Shown here: piece after piece, positions 12,075 through 22,487 of the stretch
Layout: every line of letters begins with the position of its first letter
Numbering within the stretch: position 1 is the first letter of the stretch
From: Mactra quadrangularis
Lineage: Eukaryota > Mollusca > Bivalvia > Venerida > Mactridae
DNA: 64,000 bases
Direction of reading: 5' to 3'
NCBI GenBank assembly: GCA_025267735.1
Contig: CM046306.1
Coordinates: 32,195,919-32,259,918, forward strand
Notes under the pieces: model-generated
Seen by the model: the letters and a program-made list of their open reading frames with translations, nothing else
Told to the model about the DNA's origin: nothing
The model's database searches: none
Made by a program: the position numbers and the translations under genes

Positions 12075-12748
12075 TTTTTAGCTCGACTTTACGAAGTAAA
12101 TGGAGAGCTCTCCTACTCGCCTTAGCGTCGGTGTGCACGTCCGCGTCCACATTTCTGATTAATGTTTTTGCGCAGTAAAATATTTTTAATATAACTTTTT
12201 TATTTCTTAAGGTATCAACTTCAAACTTTAAATGTATGTTCCTTATTATCAACAACATCTCATGCGACACATGCTTTTTCAGGATTATCTGCCCTTGAAC
12301 TTAGAGTTTTCTTTAAAAAAATGTTTGTTTTACTGCAACTGTTTTTATTTCTTTAGGTATCGACTTCAAACTTTAAATGTATGTTCCTTAGTATCAACCT
12401 CATCGTGACAAGGTTCATACATTTTTTTCAGAATTATCCCCCTTTGAACTTAGAGTTTTCTTTAAAAAGTATTTGTTTTTATTGGAACTGTTTTATTTCT
12501 TCAGGTATTGACTTCAAACTTAAAATATATTTTCCTTATTATCAACCACATCTCATGTGACAAGGTTCCTAACTCCAAATACAGTTTTTGTAAATTGTCT
12601 CTCATGAACTTAAAATTTCCTTTACTTTTTATTTAAATTTGCTAAGGTTATATTTTCAAATTTTAAAATATGTTTGTTCCTTATCATCAACCACATCTCC
12701 TGTGACAAATACTTACTTAGTAGAGCATGCTGTCTCCTCTGACAGCTC
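12075..12748. mobile_element. AGCTCGAC-ended element, copy 1
   Basis: Begins TTTTAGCTCGACTTTACGAA, continues with GGAGAGCTCTCCTACTCGCC and GCGTCGG, and ends CTGACAGCTCTTGTTG. The interior has repeated blocks with CTTCAAACTTTAAATGTATG, CATCTCATG.GACA and GAACTTAGAGTTTTCTTTAA. The same ends and internal words occur at 16858-17530 and, more diverged, at 22488-23557. I associate this style of repeat with bivalve genomes. It is embedded in GTT-type repeat on both sides. Confidence 0.75.
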
Positions 12749-13301
12749 TTGTTGTAGTAGTTGTTTACGTGGTTGTTATTACTGATGTTGCTGCTGCTTC
12801 TCTTATGATTGTTATTGCTGGTGTTGCTGCTTCTGTTCCTACGATTGTTATTGCTGGTTTTGCTGTTTTTGTAGTAGTTGTTGTTTGTGTGGTTGTTGTT
12901 GCAGGTGCTGCTGTTTCTGTAGTAGTTTTTGTTTGTTGTGTGGTTGTTTTTGCTGGTTTTGCTGCTGCAGTTGTTGCTGCTGCTGTTTCTGAAGTTGTTG
13001 TTGTTGCTTTTTCAATGGTTGTTATTGCTGGTGCTGCTGTTTCTGTAGCAATTGTTGTTGTTGTTTGTTAGGTAGTTATTGCTGGTGCTGCTGATAGTAC
13101 TAATTGTTGTTGTTTCTATGGTTGTTATTACTGGTGTAACTGTTGTTGTAGTTGTTTGTGTGATTGTAATTGCTGGTGTTGTTGCTGTTATTGATGTGCT
13201 GCTGTTTCGATAATTGATGTTGCTGGTGTTGCTGCTTCTGTAGTAGAAGTTGTTGTTGCTTGTGTGGAAGTCATTGCTGGTGCTGCTTTTTTGTGTAGTA
13301 A
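12749..13301. repeat. GTT/GCT trinucleotide tract between duplicated blocks
   Basis: Degenerate GTTGTTATTGCTGGTGTTGC-type repeat. The part from 12912 on is near-identical to 8820-9217 and is therefore part of the segmental duplication. Confidence 0.85.
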
Positions 13302-14093
13302 GCCGCGGCCGTGGCGTAGTAGTTAGCTTGTCTGACTTTGAATCCGGAGATCTCGAGTTCGAGCCCAGTCGCGGTAGGTCATACCCTATACATGAGTTGT
13401 CGGCTTCGTGGTAGGGTAAGTTATGTACTTGTGATAGAAATGTGTCCAGGGATGTGTTTTATTTCTGAAATCATGATTCTGATTAAGCATACAATCTTAA
13501 TTATGATATTGATGTTAATAAAACATATTGATTAGGCTTATTGTTTAATATGATTACTAACATTAATGTGGCAGAAAAGAAAATACTTATTGCGAGTGCC
13601 TTGCAGATCCAGAGCCGACCCGCCGGTCCGTCGAAACACCCAAAAGAAAATGATTTTCATGAAAATGAATCACAAAAAATGAGTTTTCTGGCTCACAGTC
13701 AATATTTCATCTTCATTTTTTGCAACTTACTTAATATACTATGTGAATGATTACAAAATTAAGCGATTTTTATTTGAATGCGTATATATATAGTTAATTC
13801 CTAGATTTAAAGAGTTTTCTACGCTTTATTTGTTGTTTTCTTGGTTTTAAGGGGTTTCTTTAGGGTTTTTAAGTTCTTTGGTTTTTTTCGGGGTGTTTCG
13901 AATGACCTTTATGGTGTCAACATGCGAAGGCTCTGCTTTCAGTGCATTCGGAACGACCTCGGCGATCATCTTGGAAGATACAAAATGTATATGTTTATCT
14001 GGGTAGAAGATTGCCGAGGTAGTTCCGAAAGCTGTTAGTGTCAGATCCGCTATCTTTGATTGTTTTTAATGAGAACATATTAATGATTCTATA
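13302..14093 (+). repeat. Segmental duplication, unit 2: SINE family 2 head and flank
   Basis: Near-identical to 9218-10008. It includes the SINE head (13302-13450, same A- and B-box words) and the following sequence with CAGATCCAGAGCCGACCCGC at about 13605. The two-copy ORFs in this block are shared because the DNA is shared; I see no evidence that they are genes. Confidence 0.85.
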
Positions 14094-14202
14094 ACAAGAA
14101 ATGTCTTTAAAAAAGACAAACGGCGTCGATTTAAAAACAAGAGGGCCCAAAGGGCCCTGGGTGCTCACCTGAGGAAAAGGTCAAAGGTTACAAAAGAGCC
14201 AT

Positions 14203-14445
14203 TTACATAGGACCACTAATGTTAAAACCTATTTTTTGACGTGGTGATGGATTGCCAGATTCCGTTAGTATTTGCTCATACAAGTTGTGACCACGCATCA
14301 TCACTTCATCAACAACATTTGCAGACCAGTTTCGCAGACTTGGCACATGATTGCCTACCGTAAACAATATGACAGCCAATGCAATTGCCGTACACTGATA
14401 ACCACAGGGAATTGTCAAGTTACCTCCCTTTGATTTTTCCAACAT
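14203..14445 (-). pseudogene. Fragment resembling a cysteine-protease-like domain of mobile elements
   Basis: An 80-residue open frame reads GYQCTAIALAVILF, then a Trp in LRNWSANVVDEVM and RGHNLYEQIL. The order Gln-Cys-Thr/Ser, a hydrophobic helix, then W...D..(L/M)..G..LY resembles the start of OTU/C76-like cysteine proteases. These are often found next to, or inside, large eukaryotic DNA transposons. The His part is not visible and the frame ends early, so this would be a decayed fragment. The family assignment is from memory of the motif only and is weak; a random ORF remains possible. Confidence 0.3.
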
Positions 14446-14639
14446 ACCTTTAATATACTTATATACAAGGGGTACAACTGCGTTTACTAGACCGATTCAT
14501 CTAGATTTCTTATTTTGTGGCTCACAAAAAATACTGATACCCTAGTAGCACTTTAACCGCACGATTAAATTGATTAAACATAACTCTTCGAGCTATGAAT
14601 ATTAAATGTTTCATAGGGCAGATCATTAAAACACTCGCC

Positions 14640-14905
14640 AACAAAAAACAATTCTTTTTGACAAATAATTTTTAGATATTCAAAATATGAAATTCAAGAC
14701 CTTTCTAGTGATATAAAATGCAAAATTGTTTGATGAAAAATGACTTAGTAATTGCAATTTTAAAATTACTGTGTTTTCATTGTATTTACTCGCTATCATT
14801 TCTTGCCAACCAGCGAACGGTTACCTGTAGTCTTTATCAGCTCCTTGTTACTATTTATAGACATCATAACAATAACAATGAACTGGTCTATATGTGGAGC
14901 TGTGA
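14640..14905. repeat. Dispersed repeat shared (inverted) with 42930-43170
   Basis: TGACTTAGTAATTGCAATTT, CGCTATCATTTCTTGCCAAC, ACCTGTAGTCTTTATCAGCT and CCTTGTTACTATTTATAGAC are found as reverse complements inside the hAT-type element at 42930-43170 with few mismatches. This places a piece of that transposon family inside the 14.1-15.3 kb insertion. Confidence 0.75.
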
Positions 14906-15346
14906 CTCTCAAAGTGTAAACCCCGGAAACTGGACGTAGTGAGGCTAATTTAATAATTATTGGGTAATATGTCAGACTTTTTACTAGAAACCGGTTCACA
15001 TCTGGAGACGTAATTCATTTTACCCATAAAATATTGTGTTTGACACGTAACTTTTTATTGTTACAAAATAAAAAACACTTTGGAAAGCAATAGAAGTCTA
15101 CCCAAAAAAAATAATCTACGAACGAAGCAAAATTTCGTAAAACACTGCATTACAATAGTGTGGCCTTTATTTTTTCGCGCGTGTCAGGGCCATCCAATCG
15201 AAGAGGGGGTTTTCTCTGTTTCCCCCGTACGTCATTCTCAGTGCTTATAAAATCATCCAATAGAACGGCGGATTTCCGAAATCCCAGAGACGTCATTATA
15301 CAGAAATGTAGATCAAAATCCAGCTTAGACAGCTACGCCGAAAAAA

Positions 15347-15495
15347 ACGACTGAATCACAATCATGATCGGTAATCCAGATTCGGGTTCGCGTTAATAAA
15401 ACACACCAAGTAAACCTATAGTAGGAAGAGCAGGCCGTCGTTTATAGGACCTAAATATGTGTTCAATACGACATTAACCCCAATTAAAAAATGTT
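15347..15495 (+). mobile_element. SINE family 2 3' tail segment (copy 2)
   Basis: Near-identical to 10016-10165, with ACGACTGAATCACAATCA at the start and TAAACCTATAGTAGGAAGAG near 15413. It is the point where duplicated unit 2 resumes after the insertion. Confidence 0.65.
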
Positions 15496-16855
15496 TCTGC
15501 AGTAAGTGTTGTTTTTTGTGTGGTTGTTATTGCAGGTGCTGCTGCTTCTTTAGTAGTAGTTAGTGTGGTTGTTATTGCTGGTGTTGCTGCTGCTGTTCTT
15601 ATGATTGTTATTGCTGATGTTTCTGTAGTATATGCTGTTGTTTGTGTGGTTGTTATTGCTGATGTTTCTGTAGTAGATGCTGTTGTTTGTGTGGTTGTTA
15701 TTTTTGTTTTGCTGCTTCTATAGTAGTTGTTTGTGTGGTTGTTATTGTTTGTTTTGCTGCTTCTATAGTAGTTGTTTGTGTGGTTGTTATTGTTTGTGTT
15801 GCTGCTTCTATAGTAGTTGTTTGTGTGGCTGTTATTGCTAGTGTTGCTGCTGTTCTTATGATTGTTATTGCTGATGTTTCTGTAGTAGATGCTGTTGTTT
15901 GAGTAGTTTGTATTGCTAGTGTTGCTGCTGCTGTTCCTACGATTGTTATTGCTGATGTTTCTGTAGTAGATGCTGTTGTTTGAGTGGTTGTTATTGCTAG
16001 TATTTCTGCTGCTGTTCTTATGATTGTTATTGCTGATGTTACTGTAGTACATGCTGTTGTATGAGTGGTTGTTATTGCTAGTGTTGCTGCTGCTGTTCCT
16101 ACGATTGTTATTGCTGATGTTTCTGTAGTAGATGCTGTTGTTTGAGTAGTTGTTATTGCTAGTGTTGCTGCTGCTGTTCCTACGATTGTTATTGCTGATG
16201 TTTCTGTAGTAGATGCTGTTGTTTGAGTGGTTGTTATTGCTAGTATTTCTGCTGCTGTTCTTATGATTGTTATTGCTGATGTTACTGTAGTACATGCTGT
16301 TGTTTGAGTGGTTGTTATTGCTGGTGTTTCTGCTGCTGTTCTTATGATTGTTATTGCTGATGTTTCTGTAGTAGATGCTGTTGTTTGTGTGGTTGTTATT
16401 GCTAGTGTTGCTTCTGTTCTTATGATTGTTATTGCTGATGTTTCTGTAGTAGATGCTGTTGTTTGAGTGGTTGTTATTGCTGGTGTTGCTGCTGCTGTTC
16501 TTATGATTGTTATTGCTGATGTTTCTGTGGTAGATGCTGTTTTTTGAGTGGTTGTTATTGCTGGTGTTGCTGCTGCTGTTCTTATGATTGTTATTGCTGA
16601 TGTTTCTGTAGTAGATGCTGTTGTTTGAGTGGTTGTTATTGCTGGTGTTGCTGCTGCTGTTCTTATGATTGTCATTGCTGATGTTTCTGTAGTAGATGCT
16701 GTTGTTTGAGTGGTTGTTATTGTTAGTGTTGCTGCTGCTGTTCTTATGATCGTTATTGCTGATGTTTCTGTAGTAGATGATGTTGTTTGAGTGGTTGTTA
16801 TTGCTGGTGTTACTGCTGCTTCTGTAGTAGTTGTTTGTGTGGTTGTTACTGCTGT
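15496..16855. repeat. Minisatellite, 45-bp and 81-bp units, copy 2
   Basis: Same unit words as 10166-12055 (CTTATGATTGTTATTGCTGA, TGTTTCTGTAGTAGATGCTG). A short 45-bp section (15700-15830) lies between 81-bp sections. There are about fifteen units in all, more irregular than in copy 1. The minus strand again has a long Thr-rich open frame (16675-15698). Confidence 0.9.
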
Positions 16856-16857
16856 TT

Positions 16858-17530
16858 TAGCTCGACTTTACGATGTAAATGGAGAGCTCTCCTACTCGCC
16901 CTAGCGTCGGTGTCCGCTCCGGCGTCCGCATTTCTGATAAAAGTTTTTGCGCAGTAAAATATTTTTACTATAACTTTATTATTTCTTAAGGTATCAACTT
17001 CAAACTTTACATGTATGTTCCTTATTATCAACAACATCTCATGTGACACATGTTTTTTTTCAGAATTATCTGCCCTTGAACTTAGAGTTTTCTTTAAAAA
17101 ATGTTTGTTTTACTGCAACTGTTTTATTTCTTTAGGTATCGACTTCAAACTTTAAATGTATGTTCCTTAGTATCAACCTCATCGTGACAAGGTTCATACA
17201 TTTTTTTCAGAATTATCCCCCTTTGAACTTAGAGTTTTCTTTAAAAAGCATTTGTTTTATTGGAACTGTTTTATTTCTTCAGGTATTGACTTCAAACTTA
17301 AAATATATTTTCCTTACTATCAACCACATCTCATGTGACAAGGTTCCTAACTCCAAATACAGTTTTTGTAAATTGTCTCTCATGAACTTAAAATTTCCTT
17401 TACTTTTTATTTAAATTTGCTAAGGTTATATTTTCAAATTTTAAAATATGTTTGTTCCTTATCATCAACCACATCTCCTGTGACAAATACTTACTTAGTA
17501 GAACATGCTGTCTCCTCTGACAGCTCTTGT
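16858..17530. mobile_element. AGCTCGAC-ended element, copy 2
   Basis: Begins AGCTCGACTTTACGATGTAA and ends CTGTCTCCTCTGACAGCTCTTG. It is near-identical to 12075-12748, including the 16846-17049 minus-strand frame that parallels the start of the 10579-12270 frame. It is part of the tandem duplication, so copies 1 and 2 are not independent insertions. Confidence 0.75.
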
Positions 17531-17880
17531 TGTAACTTTGTTGTTTGTGTTATTGTTATCACTGATGTTGCTGCTGCTGTTCTTATGATTGTTATTGCTG
17601 GTGTTGCTGCTTCTGTTCCTACGATTGTTATTGCTGATGTTGCTGTTTTTGTAGTAGATGTTGTTGTTTGTGTGATTGTTATTGCTGATGTTGCTGCTTC
17701 TGTTCCTACGATTGTTATTGCTGATGTTGCTGTTTTTGTAGTAGATGTTGTTGTTTGTGTGGTTGTTATTGCATTGCTGGTGTTGCTGCTGCTGTAATAT
17801 TTGTTGTTGTTGCTTCCGTTTCTGTTGTTTTTGTGGTTGTTGTTGATGCTGATGCTGTTTCTGTACATACATGCAGTAAG
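17531..17880. repeat. GTT/GCT trinucleotide tract
   Basis: Repeat of the 12749-12860 type, with GTTCCTACGATTGTTATTGC twice. It ends near 17875 in CTGTACATACATGCAGTAAG. Confidence 0.85.
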
Positions 17881-17989
17881 TAAGTAAAGTGTCTTTTCAG
17901 AACTTAAAGGCCAGAAAATAATTTGAAGAGGGGGGTCATCCACAGGGAATGAACAAAAACGCATACCGAATTTGTTATTGAACGATCCT

Positions 17990-18400
17990 TGTGCTGTGTT
18001 TATTTATTCCTTGTGTATGTATTAATTTTTATTTATCTTTCCGCTGTTATGTTTTCATTCTTCCAACAGACCCAGCAGAAGGATTGATCCTTTTGCTGTA
18101 GTTTAATCTTTCTGCAAGCAGACACAGAAGAATGATCGTTCTTTTTGCTGTGTCTGCTGAGTCTGCCAACTTTATGTCCATGGACCTTAGTCAGTTTTTC
18201 CCTTTTATACTCTTCAAATAGGTAGGTCCTATTAGTTTGATTACTCGGATTCTACCCTTACTTTTCTGTGTCAATTTGCCAAAATTAATCTGAAATATCT
18301 GTTAAAATCATTTAATTTGTTAGAAATTCAAGCTAAGTATTTTTATGGTAAAGAACTATCTAAGATTCATCACTCCTGTTAATATCTTAATTAACAAGAA
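17990..18400. repeat. Composite dispersed repeat with AGCAGAAGGAT palindromes
   Basis: CCAGCAGAAGGATTGATCCTT and CTGTGTCTGCTGAGTCTGCC match 24980-25310. CTCTTCAAATAGGTAGGTC, TTTGCCAAAATTAATCT and GAAATTCAAGCTAAGTATTT match 23700-23835. The same two modules are thus present here joined and at 23.7-25.3 kb separated by further repeat units. Confidence 0.75.
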
Positions 18401-18483
18401 ATATATTAGGTGAATTATTTTGTTATCCTTACATAGGAAGTCATAGATAAAATCCTAACATGTCAGCTGTAAGGACCTACTTA

Positions 18484-18617
18484 CCAATTGAATTGCTTCA
18501 GATTTTATCAGGAAAAGATAACTGATTAAAGTCCCTAAACTGTATTGCATAAGCAATGCAGTTTAGGGACTTCAGTCAGTTATCTTTCCCTGATAAAATC
18601 TGAAGCAATCCAATTGG
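18484..18617. mobile_element. 134-bp palindromic hairpin element
   Basis: CCAATTGAATTGCTTCAGAT at the left pairs with ATCTGAAGCAATCCAATTGG at the right. Pairing continues through TTTTATCAGGGAAAGATAAC and AAGTCCCTAAACTG to a loop of about 16 nt. There are only a few mismatches over about 59-bp arms. It is probably a MITE or an inverted duplication; no flanking duplication was resolved. Confidence 0.75.
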
Positions 18618-19019
18618 AGAGCAAATAAATCGTTTTGTATTACATGTACATGTAAGAAAATGTGCATTTTTAGCGACATTAAAATCATTGTTTTCTACAT
18701 GAATGGTTCATGAAAAAAGGTTAAATTATTGACATTCGGCTATCAGGTCTTAATTTGAAGCCAGTCATTTTATTTTCAATCGTAAGTTTTGTTACTGTGA
18801 CTATCCAGTTCATTGAACTTATTATGAATAAACTAGAACTAAAAGAGCTTGAAACATGTGTATCATTTCAGAATGTTTCCATGCTTCTAAAGTTTCATCA
18901 AACATCACAGTCAACAAGCTGCATCTCAATGTTACTTTATAATTATTTCTGCAAACATCCAAGAACAGACCTAATATCAAATGTCATGTACTTGGCATTA
19001 TCAGGCCTGCTGACATTTA

Positions 19020-19150
19020 GAACAAGTCGTCTCGGTCTTTTGTCCTTTAGACGGTTGTTGTCAAATTACGCGTTTGTTATAATTTGGCCTCCTGATATTA
19101 AACAAATCGTTTCGCACATTTTGGCTTTGCGATGTTTGTTGCCCAATTAG
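19020..19150. repeat. Two decayed ~83-bp repeat units
   Basis: AACAAGTCGTCTCGGTCTTT and AAATTACGCG are diverged versions of the units at 6546-7260. The second unit (AACAAATCGTTTCGCAC) is more decayed. Confidence 0.75.
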
Positions 19151-19259
19151 AGCTACATGTTTTAAATCATCGTTGTTTTTAATGATAACGCTTTGTTTAG
19201 GAAACTGATGATGTCTATCACGAAAATGGTGTTGAAAATAGTTAGTGATAGTTATTTCT

Positions 19260-19810
19260 AATGATTGTTGTTTTGTGTTGTAATTGCTGGTGTTTTCAGA
19301 AGTGGAGATATATATGGTCTGATTGTGTTTGTCTTTACAATGATGGTTGTTTTGATTTGTTGTTGCTGTTGTTTTTAGTTGTTGTTGTGGTTTTAAGTAG
19401 TAGTTGCTGTTGTTTAGAGTTTTTTCTATTTTGGGTTGTAGTTGCTTTTAAGTCGTTGCTTTTAAGTCGTTGTTTTAAGTTGTTGTAGCTTTATTTGTTT
19501 TATTGCCTGTTTTTTGGTAGTTGTAGCTTATGTATAAGTTGATGAAGCTGTTGTTTCAAGTTGTTGATGTTGCTGTTGGTTTAATTGATGTTGTATTGAG
19601 TCGTTGATGTTTTGAGTTGTTGCATTTGTTTATTGTTGTTGTTGGTTTTAGTTGATATTGTTGTTTTGTGTTGTTGTTGTTTTGAGACCATGTTGTCGTT
19701 GTTTTTTATTCGTCGTTGTTGTTCTTTGATGTTGCTTTTAAATTGATGTTTTGAGTAGAAACTTTGATTTTTTTGTGGTTGTTGCTTTTGTTTTCTGCTG
19801 GCAGTAACAA
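19260..19810. repeat. Degenerate GTT trinucleotide tract
   Basis: TTGTTGTTGTT and GTTTTAAGTTGTTG-type simple sequence follows the ~83-bp units. This reproduces the order seen at 6.5-9.2 kb. Confidence 0.8.
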
Positions 19811-21210
19811 CAATAAGATTGTTTTTATTGCTATTCCCCCTTTATCAGCTAACTTTACTTTTATCTCAATTTCGGATTAAATTTTGTGATTGACTAGACA
19901 TCTTGCTATTGAAATTAATATAGTCCTAGTACTATTTGATATTAATCTAACTTAAACTTGGGCAAGTGTTCTTCTATGCTTCGGCTTTAAAATGATGTTC
20001 AATTTCTAAACTGATTAGATATATTGATTTTACACTGAGGATTTTTATAAAACGGCCCTTTGTACTTTCGTCTGTCAAACTAAACTAAAATATTTCATTG
20101 AATTTTTTATTGAAGTTTTTTATTAAAGTTAATCATATCGTTTGTCGAAACTAGATTGAATTGTACGCGTTGTTGTATTTCAAACGAAAGCTTGTTCATT
20201 CGTCTATTTATTATTTGTATGAATGTGTCAATTAATCTGTCAAAACGTAAAATTTAGCAGTAAGATTGCATTTACAACAGAATTTTAACCGAAAGTAGGA
20301 CTACTTTAAACTGTATAACACTCTTATTTCATACTTTCTTCTCGACATCAGCTTGTAACACATTACTTTGGGTATAATATTTCTAAATATAACTTAGTTC
20401 TAGCTATTACCAGGAGTTTCCTGCTTTTTAAATTTAATCAAACAACAAGCACCCAAAAATCTTCTTAGGCCACAACAAGTTGATGATGTGTTCTACGGAT
20501 TTTTCTGGAAAAAAAATGGGGCGAGCGAGCGAAGACAGAAAATAAAAATCTTAATTCAGTTGCTTTATACAGCGGCTTGACCAATTTTTTATGGGCGAGC
20601 GAGGAAATAAAAATGTTTTTGTGTGTGTAAAACTCGTCAAAATTAAGGTGCGAGCGAATCTATAGAACGCATGATCAATTGTTGTGACCGTATCTTACTG
20701 CTATTCCTGCTTACTTACATTTTTATATAAAATGTAAAGTTAGCAGAAACAGCAGTAAGATCTAATAAATTAAAAGTTGTGCTATTTGTTTGTGACAAGT
20801 ATTCCAAAATAACAGCAATAACAACAGTAAGATCGATCTTACCGCTACAATGTTATTCTAACCAGGGATTCTATTATATAAAATCCCTGTTCTTACTGCT
20901 GGCAGTAACAGCAGAAATAGTCAACTTCCTACGATAACTGCTGCTCCTGCTAACTTTTTATGCATTAATGTGTGTCATTATTAATATACATGTATGATAA
21001 CAATTATAATAGGTAAATATTTGGTACTCAAATTTGAAATTTCTATATAAAATATGCCAAAATGAAGCAATTATCCCCGGCGTGTCTATTTTTCACGGTG
21101 TGCATGTCTGAGCGTGATCTAAAAGTCGTTATACTCAAGGTGTTCATATACTTGAGAAGATAATTCAAATTAATTGTTCGTATAGACATATGAATTATTG
21201 CATCAATAAT
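19811..21210. repeat. Diverged dispersed repeat with CAGTAAGATC palindromes; no gene
   Basis: The words AACGAAAGCTTGTTCATTCG and TTTAGCAGTAAGATTGC at 20180-20270 look like a diverged form of the ~370-bp repeat at 23.85-24.89 kb. At 20745-20940 there are several CAGCAGTAAGATC / GATCTTACCGCT motifs, including AACAGTAAGATCGATCTTAC. GGGCGAGCGAG words occur at 20519-20610. No exon is recognised. Confidence 0.55.
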
Positions 21211-21342
21211 GTAAGATGGTCTTTGTGTATATGTAAGATGGTCTTTGTGTATATGTAAGATGGTCTTTGTGTATATGTAAGATGGTCTTTGTGTATATGT
21301 AAGATGGTCTTTGTGTATATGTAAGATGGTCTTTGTGTATAT
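21211..21342. repeat. 22-bp tandem repeat, six copies
   Basis: The unit GTAAGATGGTCTTTGTGTATAT is repeated six times without mismatch, beginning at 21211, 21233, 21255, 21277, 21299 and 21321. Confidence 0.97.
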
Positions 21343-22487
21343 GTCTACGACATGAAGTAATGAAATTTTATAGTACGATGAAAGAGGGCAGAAGAAGGAG
21401 CAATCGATATTTTAAGAGCAATATTCGCATACAAATATTCTTGGAACCATTAAATTTATTTTAATATTATTACGATTCCATGAGCGTATCTGATGACCAG
21501 GGTTCATTTTCTCTCTGGAATACTACTTGAAATCTGTTCCAATGATGCGTTCAAAAATCACTCAAGAACGCAGCAGCAGCCAGCTTTATGCCAACACATT
21601 CTTTTCAAAAACAGTAGTCGGGGTGGGATAACACCGTATTATACATCTGCTACATAATCTTGATCACTAATCTAAATTCTTCTTTAGACTCTTTACAGTC
21701 AACATATTGGCACAAACATCTTAAAGAGACACAGAAACACTTGGGCGAAGTAAAACAGTACAGGTTTAATTTCTTGCTGAAGAATATTAGCAGTGTTTAT
21801 GGTAAGGTACTAATCACCGTAAACATATACCGGGAATCAAGTTGAGATTGCATTTGTGTCTACAAATTAATGTGTCGCTTTCATCTTGACAAAGTACTAT
21901 TAATAGCATCTTGATTTCATAATTTCTATTTTAAGACCATATTTTCGGGGCTACTTTGCCGGTGGTGTTATTTCTAAAGGTGGTCGGGTTTTTTTTTCAT
22001 TTTGCGAGACGCAGACGATGTAAAAAATGTGCTTAATATGATGTTTGCGTCATAAATATTTTAACGAGAAAAGGTTACCTGAACGTGACCCCCATAGCGA
22101 AGTAGTCAGATTTCAAATCAGCGAGTAGGCGAATGGAGAATTTTAGATCGGATTTTAATCGGATTGGTTATGGTACTAACCCGGGACCTCTCGATCCCTA
22201 CGCACTCATCTCATTTCTAAATCATTGCTTACTTGGTAAAAATGCAGTGTCCACACTTTTGGATAGTTTAAGTTTTCGTAAGACAAACATGAAACATAAT
22301 GTTTCAATTATTAACAAACAGACAATAAAATATAAAAAAATATAATTGTTATCTAATATTCATATAAAAAGTGTGCAGATAAAATGTGCAGTCTATATCA
22401 AGACTGTACAGGTACAATGACCTAGGTGTGTACAATCTACGTAGATAATTTATAATATTCATGATAAGAACAACTGCGGTCACCATT
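21343..22487. other. No gene recognised
   Basis: AT-rich unique-looking DNA. Short ORFs at 21660-21845 and 22133-22345 have no recognisable motif and no convincing splice partners. Confidence 0.45.

Larger units (their letters stand above)
14094..15341. mobile_element. 1.25-kb insertion in duplicated unit 2
   Basis: This segment has no equivalent in unit 1, where ATTCTATAAA runs straight into ACGACTGAATC. It starts with ACAAGAAATGTC and AAAACAAGAGGGCCCAAAGG, then GCTCACCTGAGG. The latter resembles an interspersed repeat common in bivalves. It contains a protease-like remnant (14203-14445, minus) and a block at about 14640-14905 that recurs inverted inside the hAT element at 42930-43170. No clean target-site duplication was seen, so loss from unit 1 is an alternative. 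Confidence 0.6.

Noticed and set aside
21211..21342. CRISPR-like direct repeats
   Set aside because: Six 22-bp repeats abut with no spacers, in a eukaryotic genome; it is a simple tandem repeat.
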